DNA of 64,000 nucleotides from an uncultured Clostridia bacterium. Lineage in GTDB: Bacteria; Bacillota; Clostridia; UMGS1883. Location of the stretch: NCBI GenBank assembly GCA_934476455.1, contig CAKSNY010000004.1:58448-122447 (forward strand). Direction: 5' to 3'. How positions within the stretch are numbered: the stretch's first letter is position 1; each line of letters begins with the position of its first letter. This document shows, in pieces, positions 16,603-25,108 of the stretch. The notes beneath the pieces are model-generated. The model saw only the letters and a list, made by a program, of their open reading frames with translations, was not told the origin of the DNA and ran no database searches. The position numbers and the translations under genes are program-made.

Positions 16603-16632
16603 TTCAAGCCGAAAGCTCGTTTTCGGAGCTTT
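16595..16632 (+). repeat. Copy of a dispersed hairpin repeat (second copy at 63475)
   Basis: 38 bases beginning CGACACGCTTCAAGCCGAAA are identical at 36 positions to 63475-63512. Both hold the small hairpin CCGAAA...TTTCGG (here CCGAAA-gctcgt-TTTCGG). It directly borders the right arm of the large inverted repeat. Confidence 0.75.
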
Positions 16633-16639
16633 ATGACAG

Positions 16640-17383
16640 TTAAAAAATTTTAGATTTTCCGTCTGCGGTTATGCGCCATGCAGGCTTAAAAACAAAGCTT
16701 TCGCCGTGGCGCAAAAGCTTGTATCCCGGCTCTATATCGGTTATTTTCCCGCTTTCAAAATTTTTCCATATGTCTGTAACGTACGGAGCAATGGAAAAGG
16801 AGATAACAGAGCGCGTCGGTTTAAGCTTTTGCGGCCACTGTGCTTTAACAGAGGCAATGTCCATATCGGCATCAAGCTCGATTTTTATATACATATCAAA
16901 AAGGTTGGTATTTTTGTACATTTTATAAAAGTAGCCGTTTTTTTCATCGTAGGTGCTGCCCGACATATCAATGCCAAGCTTTTTCAGCGCACGCAATTTC
17001 TTTGCCTTTGTGCTTTTCTCTTCGGAAAGCCCGCTTTCAAAGCTGAAAAAATTATCTTTAACGGTAAGCGTCTGGTAATTATCTTCGGCAACAAGGCTGT
17101 CCTCTACGGTGCGAAACGGAATTTGTTTTCCAAAGAACATATCGGAAAGCTCGCTTGCGGAAAAGAACTCTGCGGACAGCACGGGAAGGGAAGAAACATA
17201 TGTCGGGAAAACACTTTCGCTGCATGAAAGGGAATGTTCCTTTAATAGATTTACAGAAGCGGAAACAACTTCTTTCGGGAGGTTATTTTCTTTGTATGTT
17301 GTAAATGCGGTAAAACCAAGCATAAAAATATTCATTCCCAAAAGAAAGCAAATCATAATTGATTTAATCTTGCTCCAATTCAT
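16640..17383 (-). CDS. yycI: WalRK regulatory protein YycI
   Basis: 247 residues: a single N-terminal transmembrane helix (IMICFLLGMNIFMLGFTAF, about 8-26) and an external domain with YDEKNGYFYKMYKNTNLFDM and a C-terminal GYKLLRHGESFVFKPAWRI. This matches YycI, which with YycH contacts the sensor kinase WalK in the membrane. The start codon overlaps the end of yycH by 20 bases. It is the last gene of the wal locus here; the usual YycJ metallohydrolase and HtrA protease genes are absent. Confidence 0.85.
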   Translation of the reverse strand: MNWSKIKSIMICFLLGMNIFMLGFTAFTTYKENNLPKEVVSASVNLLKEHSLSCSESVFPTYVSSLPVLSAEFFSASELSDMFFGKQIPFRTVEDSLVAEDNYQTLTVKDNFFSFESGLSEEKSTKAKKLRALKKLGIDMSGSTYDEKNGYFYKMYKNTNLFDMYIKIELDADMDIASVKAQWPQKLKPTRSVISFSIAPYVTDIWKNFESGKITDIEPGYKLLRHGESFVFKPAWRITADGKSKIF

Positions 17384-18824
17384 CGTTTACCTCCTCAATT
17401 TTAGGCTCGTAGCTGTATATTTTTGTGCTTTCGGCAGTTTTTGCCATCCAACATGCGGAAAGGGTGTCGCTTTTGCCCTGGTTAAGATAACCTATATATA
17501 TATCTTTAATTGTTTCGGGCTTTTGTTCGCTGCCGATATTTGTAACAAAGTAATCGAGCGCGGTTATAAAATCACTTCCGAGGGCGCGGCTTTGTGTGGT
17601 GTGGTAAGTTTGCATATACTGTCTGTAGGAAATTATTTTCCCCGCACTTACAGTTATTTCAACGCTGCATTGCATCTCTTTGTGCCCGTATTGCTCATCA
17701 AGCAATATTTCTATCGGTCTGCCGTTATAATAATAGTTAAATCTGAAGGTAAAAGGCTCTGACGGGGAAAAATCCGACAAATTGCTTGTTACAAGCATAC
17801 TGAACGGCTCGTCCGTCGTTTTTGACCAGACTTGCTCCGCAAAATCTATAGCGGCGTTTAATGCACCGTATGCAGTTTCGCCGGTGTCAATCGAAATTCC
17901 GCGCGAATCGCTTACCGATTTATATTCAAAGACGGAATCGGGATAAAACGTGAGTGAAGCATAGTTTTCTATGAAATTTCGTGCGCCGTCGGCGCTTTTA
18001 TATTTGTTTGATGTATCGGGATTAAAATAAAACGACTCCAGGATGATTCTTTCCGAACGTTCATCTAAGAGCGAATCTGCGCGCAAAACATCGGTATCGG
18101 GCTGAGAATCCGAAAACAGTACAAGCGGTGAGAGCTTTACATTGCTGCTTTTTGAAAGTACAAGACCTGTGCTGAAAGCCGGCTCGTAATAATCCTTATC
18201 GTTTTCGGTATACACGGAAAGGTCGGAAGCAGGGAAGTTGTATTTGTTGCTGAGCATATACGCATAGATTGTATTGCTTTCGGATGCGTCCTTTACAAAA
18301 AGGCATATATCGCTCTCATCCGAGGAGGGAACGATTACAAAATCGCGCACGCTTTTTATTTCGGAGGGCAGTTTTTCGGGCTTTATGCCCATAACCTGTG
18401 AAAAAACCTCCATAGAAAATGAAATAGGGTATTCTATATATATGCTCATAGATTCGAGCGCTGCCTCCCATGTGTCTGTATCTACCTTCTTTGAGGCATT
18501 TATATCGCCGCGCAAAAAACCGCGCAGAATATCGGCGCTTCGTTCTTCAATGGGGGAAAAACCTATATCGGTGTTATAGTAGACCATCCACAGTGAGCCG
18601 TCGTTTATCAAAAACCTGCGGGGCAGGGACAGATTCTTTTTCGGAATACTGTAATGCTCCTCCGGCGGGAAAAAGCGCTGCACGACAGGTATTTTTTGAA
18701 TATAATCCCAAAAAACCTCTCCGGCGTTTGAGTATTCGTTTGCAAACCAAAGCCGACAGGTCATAAATACAAGATTTACAATTAAAATCAATATAACAGA
18801 ACTTTTTATGCGTTCACGAAACAA
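17364..18824 (-). CDS. yycH: WalRK regulatory protein YycH
   Basis: 486 residues: N-terminal transmembrane helix (about 8-26), then a long extracytoplasmic region. The segment LPRRFLINDGSLWMVYYNTD and the C-terminal YIGYLNQGKSDTLSACWMAK fit YycH-type proteins. Identification rests on the layout walR-walK-(small gene)-yycH-yycI and on the one-helix topology more than on strong motifs. It probably controls WalK activity from outside the membrane. Confidence 0.82.
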   Translation of the reverse strand: MFRERIKSSVILILIVNLVFMTCRLWFANEYSNAGEVFWDYIQKIPVVQRFFPPEEHYSIPKKNLSLPRRFLINDGSLWMVYYNTDIGFSPIEERSADILRGFLRGDINASKKVDTDTWEAALESMSIYIEYPISFSMEVFSQVMGIKPEKLPSEIKSVRDFVIVPSSDESDICLFVKDASESNTIYAYMLSNKYNFPASDLSVYTENDKDYYEPAFSTGLVLSKSSNVKLSPLVLFSDSQPDTDVLRADSLLDERSERIILESFYFNPDTSNKYKSADGARNFIENYASLTFYPDSVFEYKSVSDSRGISIDTGETAYGALNAAIDFAEQVWSKTTDEPFSMLVTSNLSDFSPSEPFTFRFNYYYNGRPIEILLDEQYGHKEMQCSVEITVSAGKIISYRQYMQTYHTTQSRALGSDFITALDYFVTNIGSEQKPETIKDIYIGYLNQGKSDTLSACWMAKTAESTKIYSYEPKIEEVNDELEQD

Positions 18825-18856
18825 GAAAAATCACCGCCCGAAAATAGAAATGGTGC

Positions 18857-18898
18857 AAAAAAGGGGTGCAAAAAATCAAGTTTTTTACATCCCCTTTT
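18857..18898 (-). terminator. Terminator after the small secreted protein gene
   Basis: On the minus strand AAAAGGGGATGTAAAAAA pairs with TTTTTTGCACCCCTTTTTT (one mismatch). It separates the small secreted gene from yycH, which suggests that these are distinct transcripts or that read-through is limited. Confidence 0.7.
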
Positions 18899-18902
18899 AA
18901 AA

Positions 18903-19379
18903 TCAGCTCATCCAACCGTTATACAAAGACTGTATTCCGTTTGAAAAACCGTTTACGTTATTCATCACCTGCTGATTAAGCACATTTATATCAAAATATA
19001 CCGTCTGATGGGCGCCGCTTGCATTCTCTGCTCTCACGGCAAACCTGTTGTGCCCTTCATTAAGCGAAACCTGCTTGTAAAACACCCCTGCATTGCCGAT
19101 TTTTGTTTGTGCGACATTGTCCGACTGATCACGGAGCGCTATGTAGGAAGAACCGTTAAACCTGTAATATGCAACCTTCACACCGTTTTTTCCCGTTCCG
19201 GTAATTCCGTAGGTTTTTTTCAGCGTAGCGGAATTTTTCGTTTCGGGCTTTCTTACAACGATAAGGTCAACAGCCGAGCTTGCCTCACCGATTCCGATTG
19301 AAGACGGATTTGCGGCAAAAGCAGCTGCGGAATATAACATTACAAGCAGAGCGGCAAAAACTGCGCTGAGCTTTTTCAT
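18903..19379 (-). CDS. Small secreted protein of unknown function inside the wal locus
   Basis: About 158 residues. Signal peptide MKKLSAVFAALLVMLYSAAAFA with an AFA cleavage site, then a compact beta-rich domain (VKVAYYRFNGSSYIALRDQ, VSLNEGHNRFAVRAENASG) resembling an Ig-like or bacterial surface domain, and an Asn/Gly-rich tail (NNVNGFSNGIQSLYNGWMS). No catalytic motif is recognised. ATG at 19379 is preferred; GTG at 19388 would add three residues. It has its own TATAAT and a perfect WalR box upstream, so it is a candidate WalR target. No known family was assigned. Confidence 0.8.
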   Translation of the reverse strand: MKKLSAVFAALLVMLYSAAAFAANPSSIGIGEASSAVDLIVVRKPETKNSATLKKTYGITGTGKNGVKVAYYRFNGSSYIALRDQSDNVAQTKIGNAGVFYKQVSLNEGHNRFAVRAENASGAHQTVYFDINVLNQQVMNNVNGFSNGIQSLYNGWMS

Positions 19380-19416
19380 TATAAACACATCCCCATATAT
19401 TTTTATTTACATTTGT

Positions 19417-19422
19417 ATTATA
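19417..19422 (-). promoter_or_regulatory. -10 hexamer of the small secreted protein gene
   Basis: TATAAT on the minus strand, ~38 bases before the ATG. The hexamer 17 bases upstream (ACACGG) does not resemble a -35 element and lies inside the WalR box, the pattern expected of an activator-dependent promoter. Confidence 0.6.
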
Positions 19423-19432
19423 CACCATAAAT

Positions 19433-19449
19433 GTTACATCCGTGTTACA
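19433..19449 (-). promoter_or_regulatory. Candidate WalR box before the small secreted protein
   Basis: TGTAAC-ACGGA-TGTAAC, a perfect match to TGTWAH-N5-TGTWAH with identical half-sites. It ends ten bases upstream of the -10 hexamer and covers the -35 region. Confidence 0.65.
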
Positions 19450-19462
19450 ATAGGCTTAAGGG

Positions 19463-21232
19463 TTATTCACTTTTTTTAAAAAGAGGCAATGTAATTGTTA
19501 CCAGTGTACCCATTTGGTGGGGACTTTCTATAGTAATTGTGCCGTTATGGCGTGTAACGATTTCTTTAGCAATGGCAAGCCCAAGCCCCGTTCCGCCGCT
19601 TTTTCGGCTTCTGGCTTTATCCACGCGGTAAAACCTTTCAAACACGCGGGGCAAATCCTCCTTCGGTATACCGATGCCGTTGTCACGCACGCGTATAACG
19701 GCGTGTGAAAAATCGCCCTCGCACGTTACCTTAATATGCCCGCCGCCGGGGGTATATTTAACCGCGTTTGAAATTATGTTTGTAAGAACCTGCTCGATTG
19801 CGTCGGGCTCTCCGAAACAGTCGGGATACTGCATAGAGCTTGTAAAAGTTATTATATGCCCGCTTTCGCGCGCTGTATGAGAAAGCTTTTCGGACACATT
19901 TTTCGCAAGTTCCTCAAGGTTAAACTTCTCACGTCTGACGGGCTTTTGCGAACTGTCAAGCTGCGAAAGCGTGAGCAGGTCTTTAACAAGGCGCGCCATA
20001 CGGTCGGCTTCTTTTTCGATAACCTTTATAAAATTTAAAACAGGGCTTTGGCTGTCCTCCTCCTGCTGCATATCATAGACGGTTTCGGCATAGCTTTTTA
20101 TTGTTGTAAGAGGCGTTCTTAATTCGTGCGATACATTTGCAACAAATTCACGCCGTGCGTTTTCCAGAAGCTGGCTGCGTGTAATATCCTGAAAAACCAC
20201 AACCACGCCTGCGGCAGCCGAACGCTCTGTATTAAAAGGCGCAAAAAACGCTTTAAGCACCTTTCCGCGGTATTCGATGTCGCGTTCCACTGTTTCTGTG
20301 GGGTCTATATAAAGTATTCTGTAAAGCGAAACATTTGTATCGAGTATGTTAAAAAGCGCGTCAAACGTATCAAAGCTGCAAGCGGAAAGTAATTTTTTTC
20401 CGGCGGGGTTTATGTGTATCAGCCTGCCGGAAGAATCGAAAGCGGCAACGGCGTCTGTCATATGCAGAAGAATTGCCTCTATCTTATTTTTCTCCGTCTG
20501 GATTTCTTCCATATTGTTATTTATTCTGAGCGCCATATTGTTAAAGGCAACCGTAAGCTGACCTATTTCATCGCGTGAGCGGACCTCTATTTTATGCCCG
20601 AAATCACCCTGTGCCATTTCAAGGCTTTTGTGCTGTAGGGTAGAGATGGGTGAGATGATTGTCCGCGAAAGGAAAAATCCCAAAATCGCGCTTATAATAA
20701 GCCCGAATAAAAGCGCCCATAAAATATTTATAAACATATTTGTGATAATTTCGTTAATTTCAACCTTGGTATCCGTTATATAAATTATATAGCGCAGGGT
20801 TTCACCGTCGTACACGGGAAGCGCGTAGTCCATTATATTGCTTTTTTTATCCGTTAAATCGCCCTTTTTACCCGAAAGCGCCAGCAAAAGATTTTGCGTA
20901 GGTGTGAAAACCTTGTTATCCTCCGAGGTTCCGCCCAAAAATTCGAGCGACTGATTTAAAAGATAACAGTTCCTGAAAGAGTCTATACCCATTCTCACGG
21001 AATATGCGTTAAGCATATCCAATATTTTATTTGTTGCGTCGGGTTCTTTGCAAACGCTTTTCAGTTCGTCGGTGACGGCACTTGTAAAGATGCGCTCATT
21101 AAGAGAAGAGCTGAAGTCGTTATAATAATATGCCGAGATATTCTGCAGCAAAAACGTGCCCACGACTATCATTACGCTGACGGTAAGCAGCAAAAATATT
21201 GCAATTATTTTCCATTGAATACTGCGAAACAT
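19463..21232 (-). CDS. walK: Sensor histidine kinase WalK (YycG)
   Basis: 589 residues: two transmembrane helices (about 10-30 and 170-190) around an external sensor domain, HAMP (about 190-243), PAS (about 250-345), HisKA with FVANVSHELRTPLTTIKSY (His near 370), and HATPase with N-box NIISNAVKYTPGGG and G-boxes DNGIGIPKED and GTGLGLAIAKEI. The full WalK layout is present. It phosphorylates WalR to tune peptidoglycan hydrolases and is essential in many Firmicutes. It lies 12 bases after walR. Confidence 0.96.
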   Translation of the reverse strand: MFRSIQWKIIAIFLLLTVSVMIVVGTFLLQNISAYYYNDFSSSLNERIFTSAVTDELKSVCKEPDATNKILDMLNAYSVRMGIDSFRNCYLLNQSLEFLGGTSEDNKVFTPTQNLLLALSGKKGDLTDKKSNIMDYALPVYDGETLRYIIYITDTKVEINEIITNMFINILWALLFGLIISAILGFFLSRTIISPISTLQHKSLEMAQGDFGHKIEVRSRDEIGQLTVAFNNMALRINNNMEEIQTEKNKIEAILLHMTDAVAAFDSSGRLIHINPAGKKLLSACSFDTFDALFNILDTNVSLYRILYIDPTETVERDIEYRGKVLKAFFAPFNTERSAAAGVVVVFQDITRSQLLENARREFVANVSHELRTPLTTIKSYAETVYDMQQEEDSQSPVLNFIKVIEKEADRMARLVKDLLTLSQLDSSQKPVRREKFNLEELAKNVSEKLSHTARESGHIITFTSSMQYPDCFGEPDAIEQVLTNIISNAVKYTPGGGHIKVTCEGDFSHAVIRVRDNGIGIPKEDLPRVFERFYRVDKARSRKSGGTGLGLAIAKEIVTRHNGTITIESPHQMGTLVTITLPLFKKSE

Positions 21233-21244
21233 TCTATTACCTAC

Positions 21245-21928
21245 TTACTTGTTAAAATAGTAGCCGACGCCGCGCTTTGTCATTATATAGGCAGGGTTCG
21301 AGGGGTCGTCCTCAACCTTTTCGCGGAGACGGCGCACGGTAACGTCAACGGTGTGCATATCGCCGTAATATTCATACCCCCACACCTTGGTAAGCAGCGT
21401 TTCGCGCGTAAACATTTTACCGGGCTGCATGGCAAGGTATTTTATAAGCTCAAACTCGCGCAGGGTAAGGTCAATCGTTTTGCCGTTTTTCTGCACCTCG
21501 TACCTTGCGGGATTTATAACAAGATTTCCGTAGTGCATAACATCCTCCGAAATCTCCTCGCTTTGAGAGGTGCGGCGGATATTTGCCTTTACGCGCGCGG
21601 TAAGCTCACGCACAGAAAACGGCTTTGTAATGTAATCGTCCGCGCCGAGTTCAAGCCCCAAAACCTTGTCAACCTCCTCATCACGGGCGGTTATCATTAT
21701 TATGGGGACAGAAAGCTTCTCGCGGATTTTTTTGCAAACGTCAAATCCGTCCATCTTCGGAAGCATAAGGTCAAGTAAAATAAGGTCGGGCTTTTTCGTA
21801 AGCGCAAGGCTTAAACCCTCCTCGCCGTCATAGGCGGCAATTACATTGTAGCCTGCCTTTGTAAGATTAAATTTTAATATATCAACAATCGGTGCTTCGT
21901 CGTCAACAACCAAAATAAGCTTATCCAT
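21245..21928 (-). CDS. walR: Response regulator WalR (YycF), OmpR family
   Basis: 227 residues: receiver domain with the phospho-Asp in LILLDLMLPKMDGFDV (Asp ~53), acidic pair DD at 9-10, and a C-terminal winged helix (LTLREFELIKYLAMQPG, VDVTVRRLREKVEDDPSNP). It binds pairs of TGTWAH sites. It is the first gene of the wal locus, with a promoter at 21954-21982 and a candidate self-binding box upstream. Confidence 0.95.
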   Translation of the reverse strand: MDKLILVVDDEAPIVDILKFNLTKAGYNVIAAYDGEEGLSLALTKKPDLILLDLMLPKMDGFDVCKKIREKLSVPIIMITARDEEVDKVLGLELGADDYITKPFSVRELTARVKANIRRTSQSEEISEDVMHYGNLVINPARYEVQKNGKTIDLTLREFELIKYLAMQPGKMFTRETLLTKVWGYEYYGDMHTVDVTVRRLREKVEDDPSNPAYIMTKRGVGYYFNK

Positions 21929-21953
21929 AAAATAAAGCCCCCTTTAGATATAT

Positions 21954-21982
21954 ATTTTATAGTATTTTTAAAATTATGTCAA
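21954..21982 (-). promoter_or_regulatory. Sigma-A promoter of walRK
   Basis: On the minus strand TTGACA (21982-21977), a 17-base spacer and TAAAAT (21959-21954). It is followed by a short leader with AAAGGGGG and the walR ATG. Confidence 0.75.
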
Positions 21983-22009
21983 CAACACAGCGGTAAAATC
22001 TTTCCGAAA

Positions 22010-22033
22010 TTAACAATTAGATTACAATTGTTA
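22010..22033 (-). promoter_or_regulatory. Candidate WalR box / dyad between divergent promoters
   Basis: On the minus strand TGTAAT-CTAAT-TGTTAA (22026-22010) fits the WalR consensus exactly, 27 bases upstream of the walR -35. The same bases also form an inverted repeat TAACAATT-N7-AATTGTTA (22011-22033). A near-match TGTTAT-AAAAA-TGTTGC follows on the plus strand at 22029-22045. Confidence 0.55.
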
Positions 22034-22041
22034 TAAAAATG

Positions 22042-22070
22042 TTGCTTTTGTAAATAATTAGCTGTATAGT
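22042..22070 (+). promoter_or_regulatory. Promoter of the AI-2E-type transporter gene
   Basis: TTGCTT (22042-22047), 17-base spacer, TATAGT (22065-22070), followed by GGAGG and the GTG start. Confidence 0.65.
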
Positions 22071-22107
22071 ATATGTGTGGGATTTTAAAAAGGGAGGTAG
22101 GGATTTT

Positions 22108-23373
22108 GTGAAACTGCCGTTTGAAAAGAAACATCTGTGTATGGGAATAACAGCTTTTTTAACAATTGCAGCGTCTATCGTTTTCTTTATGATAATACAC
22201 AAATGGTCAACGGTGACAAAGGTGTTTGCACTTATTTTTAAAAGCCTCAGACCAATTACCTACGGGCTTATGATGGCGTATGTTTTAAATCCGCTTGTAA
22301 ATATGTTTGAAAGGCGGATTATTTGCCCGACCATTGCGGTAATATGTAAGAAAAAAGGAAAGGAAGGGACGGCAGGCTATAAAGGGTGCGCACGTGTAAT
22401 ATCCATTGCGCTCGCGTGGGGCGTTGCCGTTATGGCTATACTTGCCCTTATAGACCTTGTTGCACCGGAGCTTTACTCAAGTGTGGAATCGCTTGTGATA
22501 AGCCTTCCCGGTTATGCGGACAAGTCTGTCGAATGGGCAGCGGAGCTGCTCAGGAAAAATCCCGATGTTGTAGAGTTTTTTAAAAATTCACTGAGCGGTT
22601 TTACAACGGATATAACGGAAATTGCGCGAAAGCTTAAGGAGCTTGTACCGAATATCAACGTTTTGATAAGCGGCGTATCAAACAGCGTTTTTGACGCTGT
22701 AAGGGCAGTTTTAAATATTTTAATAGGTGTGATAGTATCTGTATATGTTCTTAAAGACAAGGAAAAATTCGCGGCACAGAGCAAACGTATTTTATACAGC
22801 ATATTTTCGCCGCGCAGCGTAAACAAGGTGTTATATCTTTCGCGCCTTACAAACGAGAAATTCGGAGGTTTTATAACCGGAAAGATATTTGATTCGATTA
22901 TAATTGGAATTTTGTGCTTTATTCTGCTTACAATCTTTAATGTGCCGTACAGCGCCCTTGTAAGCGTGGTTGTGGGCGTTACAAATGTTATTCCGTTTTT
23001 CGGTCCGTTTTTGGGCGCAATACCAAGCGCGATTTTAATACTTTTGGCAGAGCCTATAAAGTGCATAACCTTTGTAATTATCATAATAGCGCTTCAGCAG
23101 TTTGACGGAAATATCCTCGGCCCGAAAATTCTCGGTAACACAATCGGTATATCAAGCTTTTGGGTTATATTTTCAATTCTTGTCGGAAGCGGGCTTTTCG
23201 GTGTATGGGGAATGGTGTGTGCAGTGCCGATATTCGGCGTTTTGTATACGATTGTGCGAAACGGCTGCCATAAATCGCTCAGGGGAAAAGGTATAGACTA
23301 TTCCTCCCTTGAATATATGAAAATACACCATATAGACGAGGAAAGCGGAAGACCTGTATTAAAGGACGAATAA
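22108..23373 (+). CDS. AI-2E family transporter (PF01594-type membrane protein)
   Basis: 421 residues with about seven or eight membrane helices and the family segments LVSVVVGVTNVIPFFGPFLG and ALQQFDGNILGPKILGNTIG. The family includes E. coli TqsA but also Na+/H+ antiporters and regulators, so the substrate is open. GTG at 22108 has GGAGG ten bases upstream; the frame is open to 22075 but without a better site. Divergent from walR and sharing its control region. Confidence 0.9.
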   Translation: MKLPFEKKHLCMGITAFLTIAASIVFFMIIHKWSTVTKVFALIFKSLRPITYGLMMAYVLNPLVNMFERRIICPTIAVICKKKGKEGTAGYKGCARVISIALAWGVAVMAILALIDLVAPELYSSVESLVISLPGYADKSVEWAAELLRKNPDVVEFFKNSLSGFTTDITEIARKLKELVPNINVLISGVSNSVFDAVRAVLNILIGVIVSVYVLKDKEKFAAQSKRILYSIFSPRSVNKVLYLSRLTNEKFGGFITGKIFDSIIIGILCFILLTIFNVPYSALVSVVVGVTNVIPFFGPFLGAIPSAILILLAEPIKCITFVIIIIALQQFDGNILGPKILGNTIGISSFWVIFSILVGSGLFGVWGMVCAVPIFGVLYTIVRNGCHKSLRGKGIDYSSLEYMKIHHIDEESGRPVLKDE

Positions 23374-23391
23374 GCAGAGAGGTGATTTAAT

Positions 23392-23841
23392 ATGCAGGAA
23401 TTTGTTTCAAAAATACTGACATATGTTTTTGTTGTAATAATTTATCTGTTTATTTATGCGATAATACGTATGATTTTTCTGGATATTCATACAATGTACC
23501 GAAAAAAATCCGGCGGGCTTGCCGAGGCATATCTCAAGCTTATAAATCTGCGCCATGATTTGGATTTTCCGGTTGATGAAAGCTACGAAATCGAGCAGGA
23601 TGAAATAATAGGGCGCGGCAAAAAATGCGATATAAGCATTGCGGACAAGTATATGTCCGTTAAAAACAGCAGAATTTTTAAATCGAGCGGAAAATTTTAC
23701 ATAGAGGATCTTGACAGCACCAACGGCACCTACCTCAACGGAGAGTCGCTCGGCGATAAAGCGGTAGAGCTGCTTGACGGAGATAAAATTACTGCGGGAA
23801 GAGTGAACTTTCTCTTTGTGCAGCCTGTAAAGGGTGAATGA
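23392..23841 (+). CDS. FHA-domain membrane protein
   Basis: 149 residues: one N-terminal transmembrane helix (about 8-27) and a cytoplasmic FHA domain (about 65-145) with GRGKKCDISIADKYMSVKNS and DLDSTNGTYLNGESL. FHA domains bind phosphothreonine. The gene precedes an FtsW/RodA gene and a PBP gene, an order also known in actinobacteria and clostridia next to PknB-type kinases, so it may couple Ser/Thr phosphorylation to wall synthesis (inference). No kinase gene is in the window. Confidence 0.9.
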   Translation: MQEFVSKILTYVFVVIIYLFIYAIIRMIFLDIHTMYRKKSGGLAEAYLKLINLRHDLDFPVDESYEIEQDEIIGRGKKCDISIADKYMSVKNSRIFKSSGKFYIEDLDSTNGTYLNGESLGDKAVELLDGDKITAGRVNFLFVQPVKGE

Positions 23842-23842
23842 T

Positions 23843-25108
23843 ATGGAAGGAAAACTGCACAGCTGCCGCCCGCTTATACTGCTTATAGCCGCAAACATTT
23901 TGGGAATGGCGCTTATAATGATTAAGGAACAGCGCCTCGATTATAATATGGCTGTTTTGTGCGGCATTATGTGCGGCATAAATATTGCGGCATATCTTTT
24001 GATAAGTCTTTTAAAAATGGGCGACGGGTACATATTTATCATCATATCAATGCTTTCCACCGTGGGCGTGATAATGCAGACAAGAATTGACTCCGGCGGC
24101 GGAATACGCCAGATGAAGCTTTACCTTTTCGGCACGGCGGTGTATTTTGCCGTGTTTTTTGTCTACAGGCTTTTCGGCAAAAAGCTTTGGAGGATGCCCG
24201 CGGTTTGCTTTTTTGTTTCGGTTGTGCTTTTTATACTTACAGCCGTTTTCGGCACGGTGCGCTACGGCTCAAAAAACTGGATTGTGATAGGCGGTGTTTC
24301 TGTTCAGCCGAGCGAGGTTATAAGAATACTTTTTGTTTTGTCGCTTGCCGCAATACTTACCGCGGGAAAGAAGAAAAACAGCGAAAATGAAAAAGATGAA
24401 ATTAAAATTTCAAACAAAAAAAGACTTATGGCAGCAGCCGCAGTTGCGTACGTGAATATGGGATTTTTGCTTTTGCAGCGCGAGTGGGGAATTGCGGTGC
24501 TGTTTTTTGCAATATATCTTTCGTTTTTATATATTTACGGAAAAAACAAGGTGTTTATGCTTTTAAACCTTGCTGCGGCGCTTGCGGGCGGGCTTTTCGG
24601 ATGCAAATATATGAGCCATATACGCGTGCGTGTTTCAACCTGGCTTGACCCGTTTTCCGATGCTGCAGGAAAAGGATACCAAATAACGCAGTCGCTGTTT
24701 GCAATAGGTGCCGGCGGGTTTGAGGGGCGCGGCATAGGAAACGGCAGCCCGTATTTTATACCTGTGGTAAGCTCGGACTTTATATTCTCTGCCATTTGCG
24801 AGGAAATGGGCGTGCTCGGAGCAACTGCGGTAATACTTTTGTATTTTGTGCTTGTGTACCGCGGGTTTAAAATAGCGCTGTCCTCAACAAATGAATTTCA
24901 TAAAGCGGTAAGTATAGGACTCAGCGTAATGCTCGGCGTGCAGACATTTATTATTATAGGCGGCGTTACAAAGCTTATTCCGCTTACGGGTATAACGCTG
25001 CCGTTTATAAGCTACGGCGGCAGCAGTATGCTGACGACATTTGCGGCACTTGGTGTTTTACAGGCAATAAGTGCAATGAGAGGTGAACAGACCGATGAAA
25101 TTGAATAA
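23843..25108 (+). CDS. FtsW/RodA/SpoVE-family peptidoglycan glycosyltransferase
   Basis: 421 residues, about ten membrane helices. SEDS signatures: NWIVIGGVSVQPSEVIRI, LLLQREWGIAVLFF and GITLPFISYGGSSMLTTFAA. SEDS proteins polymerise lipid II with a class B PBP; the following gene encodes one. ATG at 23843 follows AAAGGG; a GTG at 23834 overlaps the FHA stop more deeply. Which of FtsW, RodA or SpoVE it represents cannot be decided from sequence alone. Confidence 0.93.
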   Translation: MEGKLHSCRPLILLIAANILGMALIMIKEQRLDYNMAVLCGIMCGINIAAYLLISLLKMGDGYIFIIISMLSTVGVIMQTRIDSGGGIRQMKLYLFGTAVYFAVFFVYRLFGKKLWRMPAVCFFVSVVLFILTAVFGTVRYGSKNWIVIGGVSVQPSEVIRILFVLSLAAILTAGKKKNSENEKDEIKISNKKRLMAAAAVAYVNMGFLLLQREWGIAVLFFAIYLSFLYIYGKNKVFMLLNLAAALAGGLFGCKYMSHIRVRVSTWLDPFSDAAGKGYQITQSLFAIGAGGFEGRGIGNGSPYFIPVVSSDFIFSAICEEMGVLGATAVILLYFVLVYRGFKIALSSTNEFHKAVSIGLSVMLGVQTFIIIGGVTKLIPLTGITLPFISYGGSSMLTTFAALGVLQAISAMRGEQTDEIE

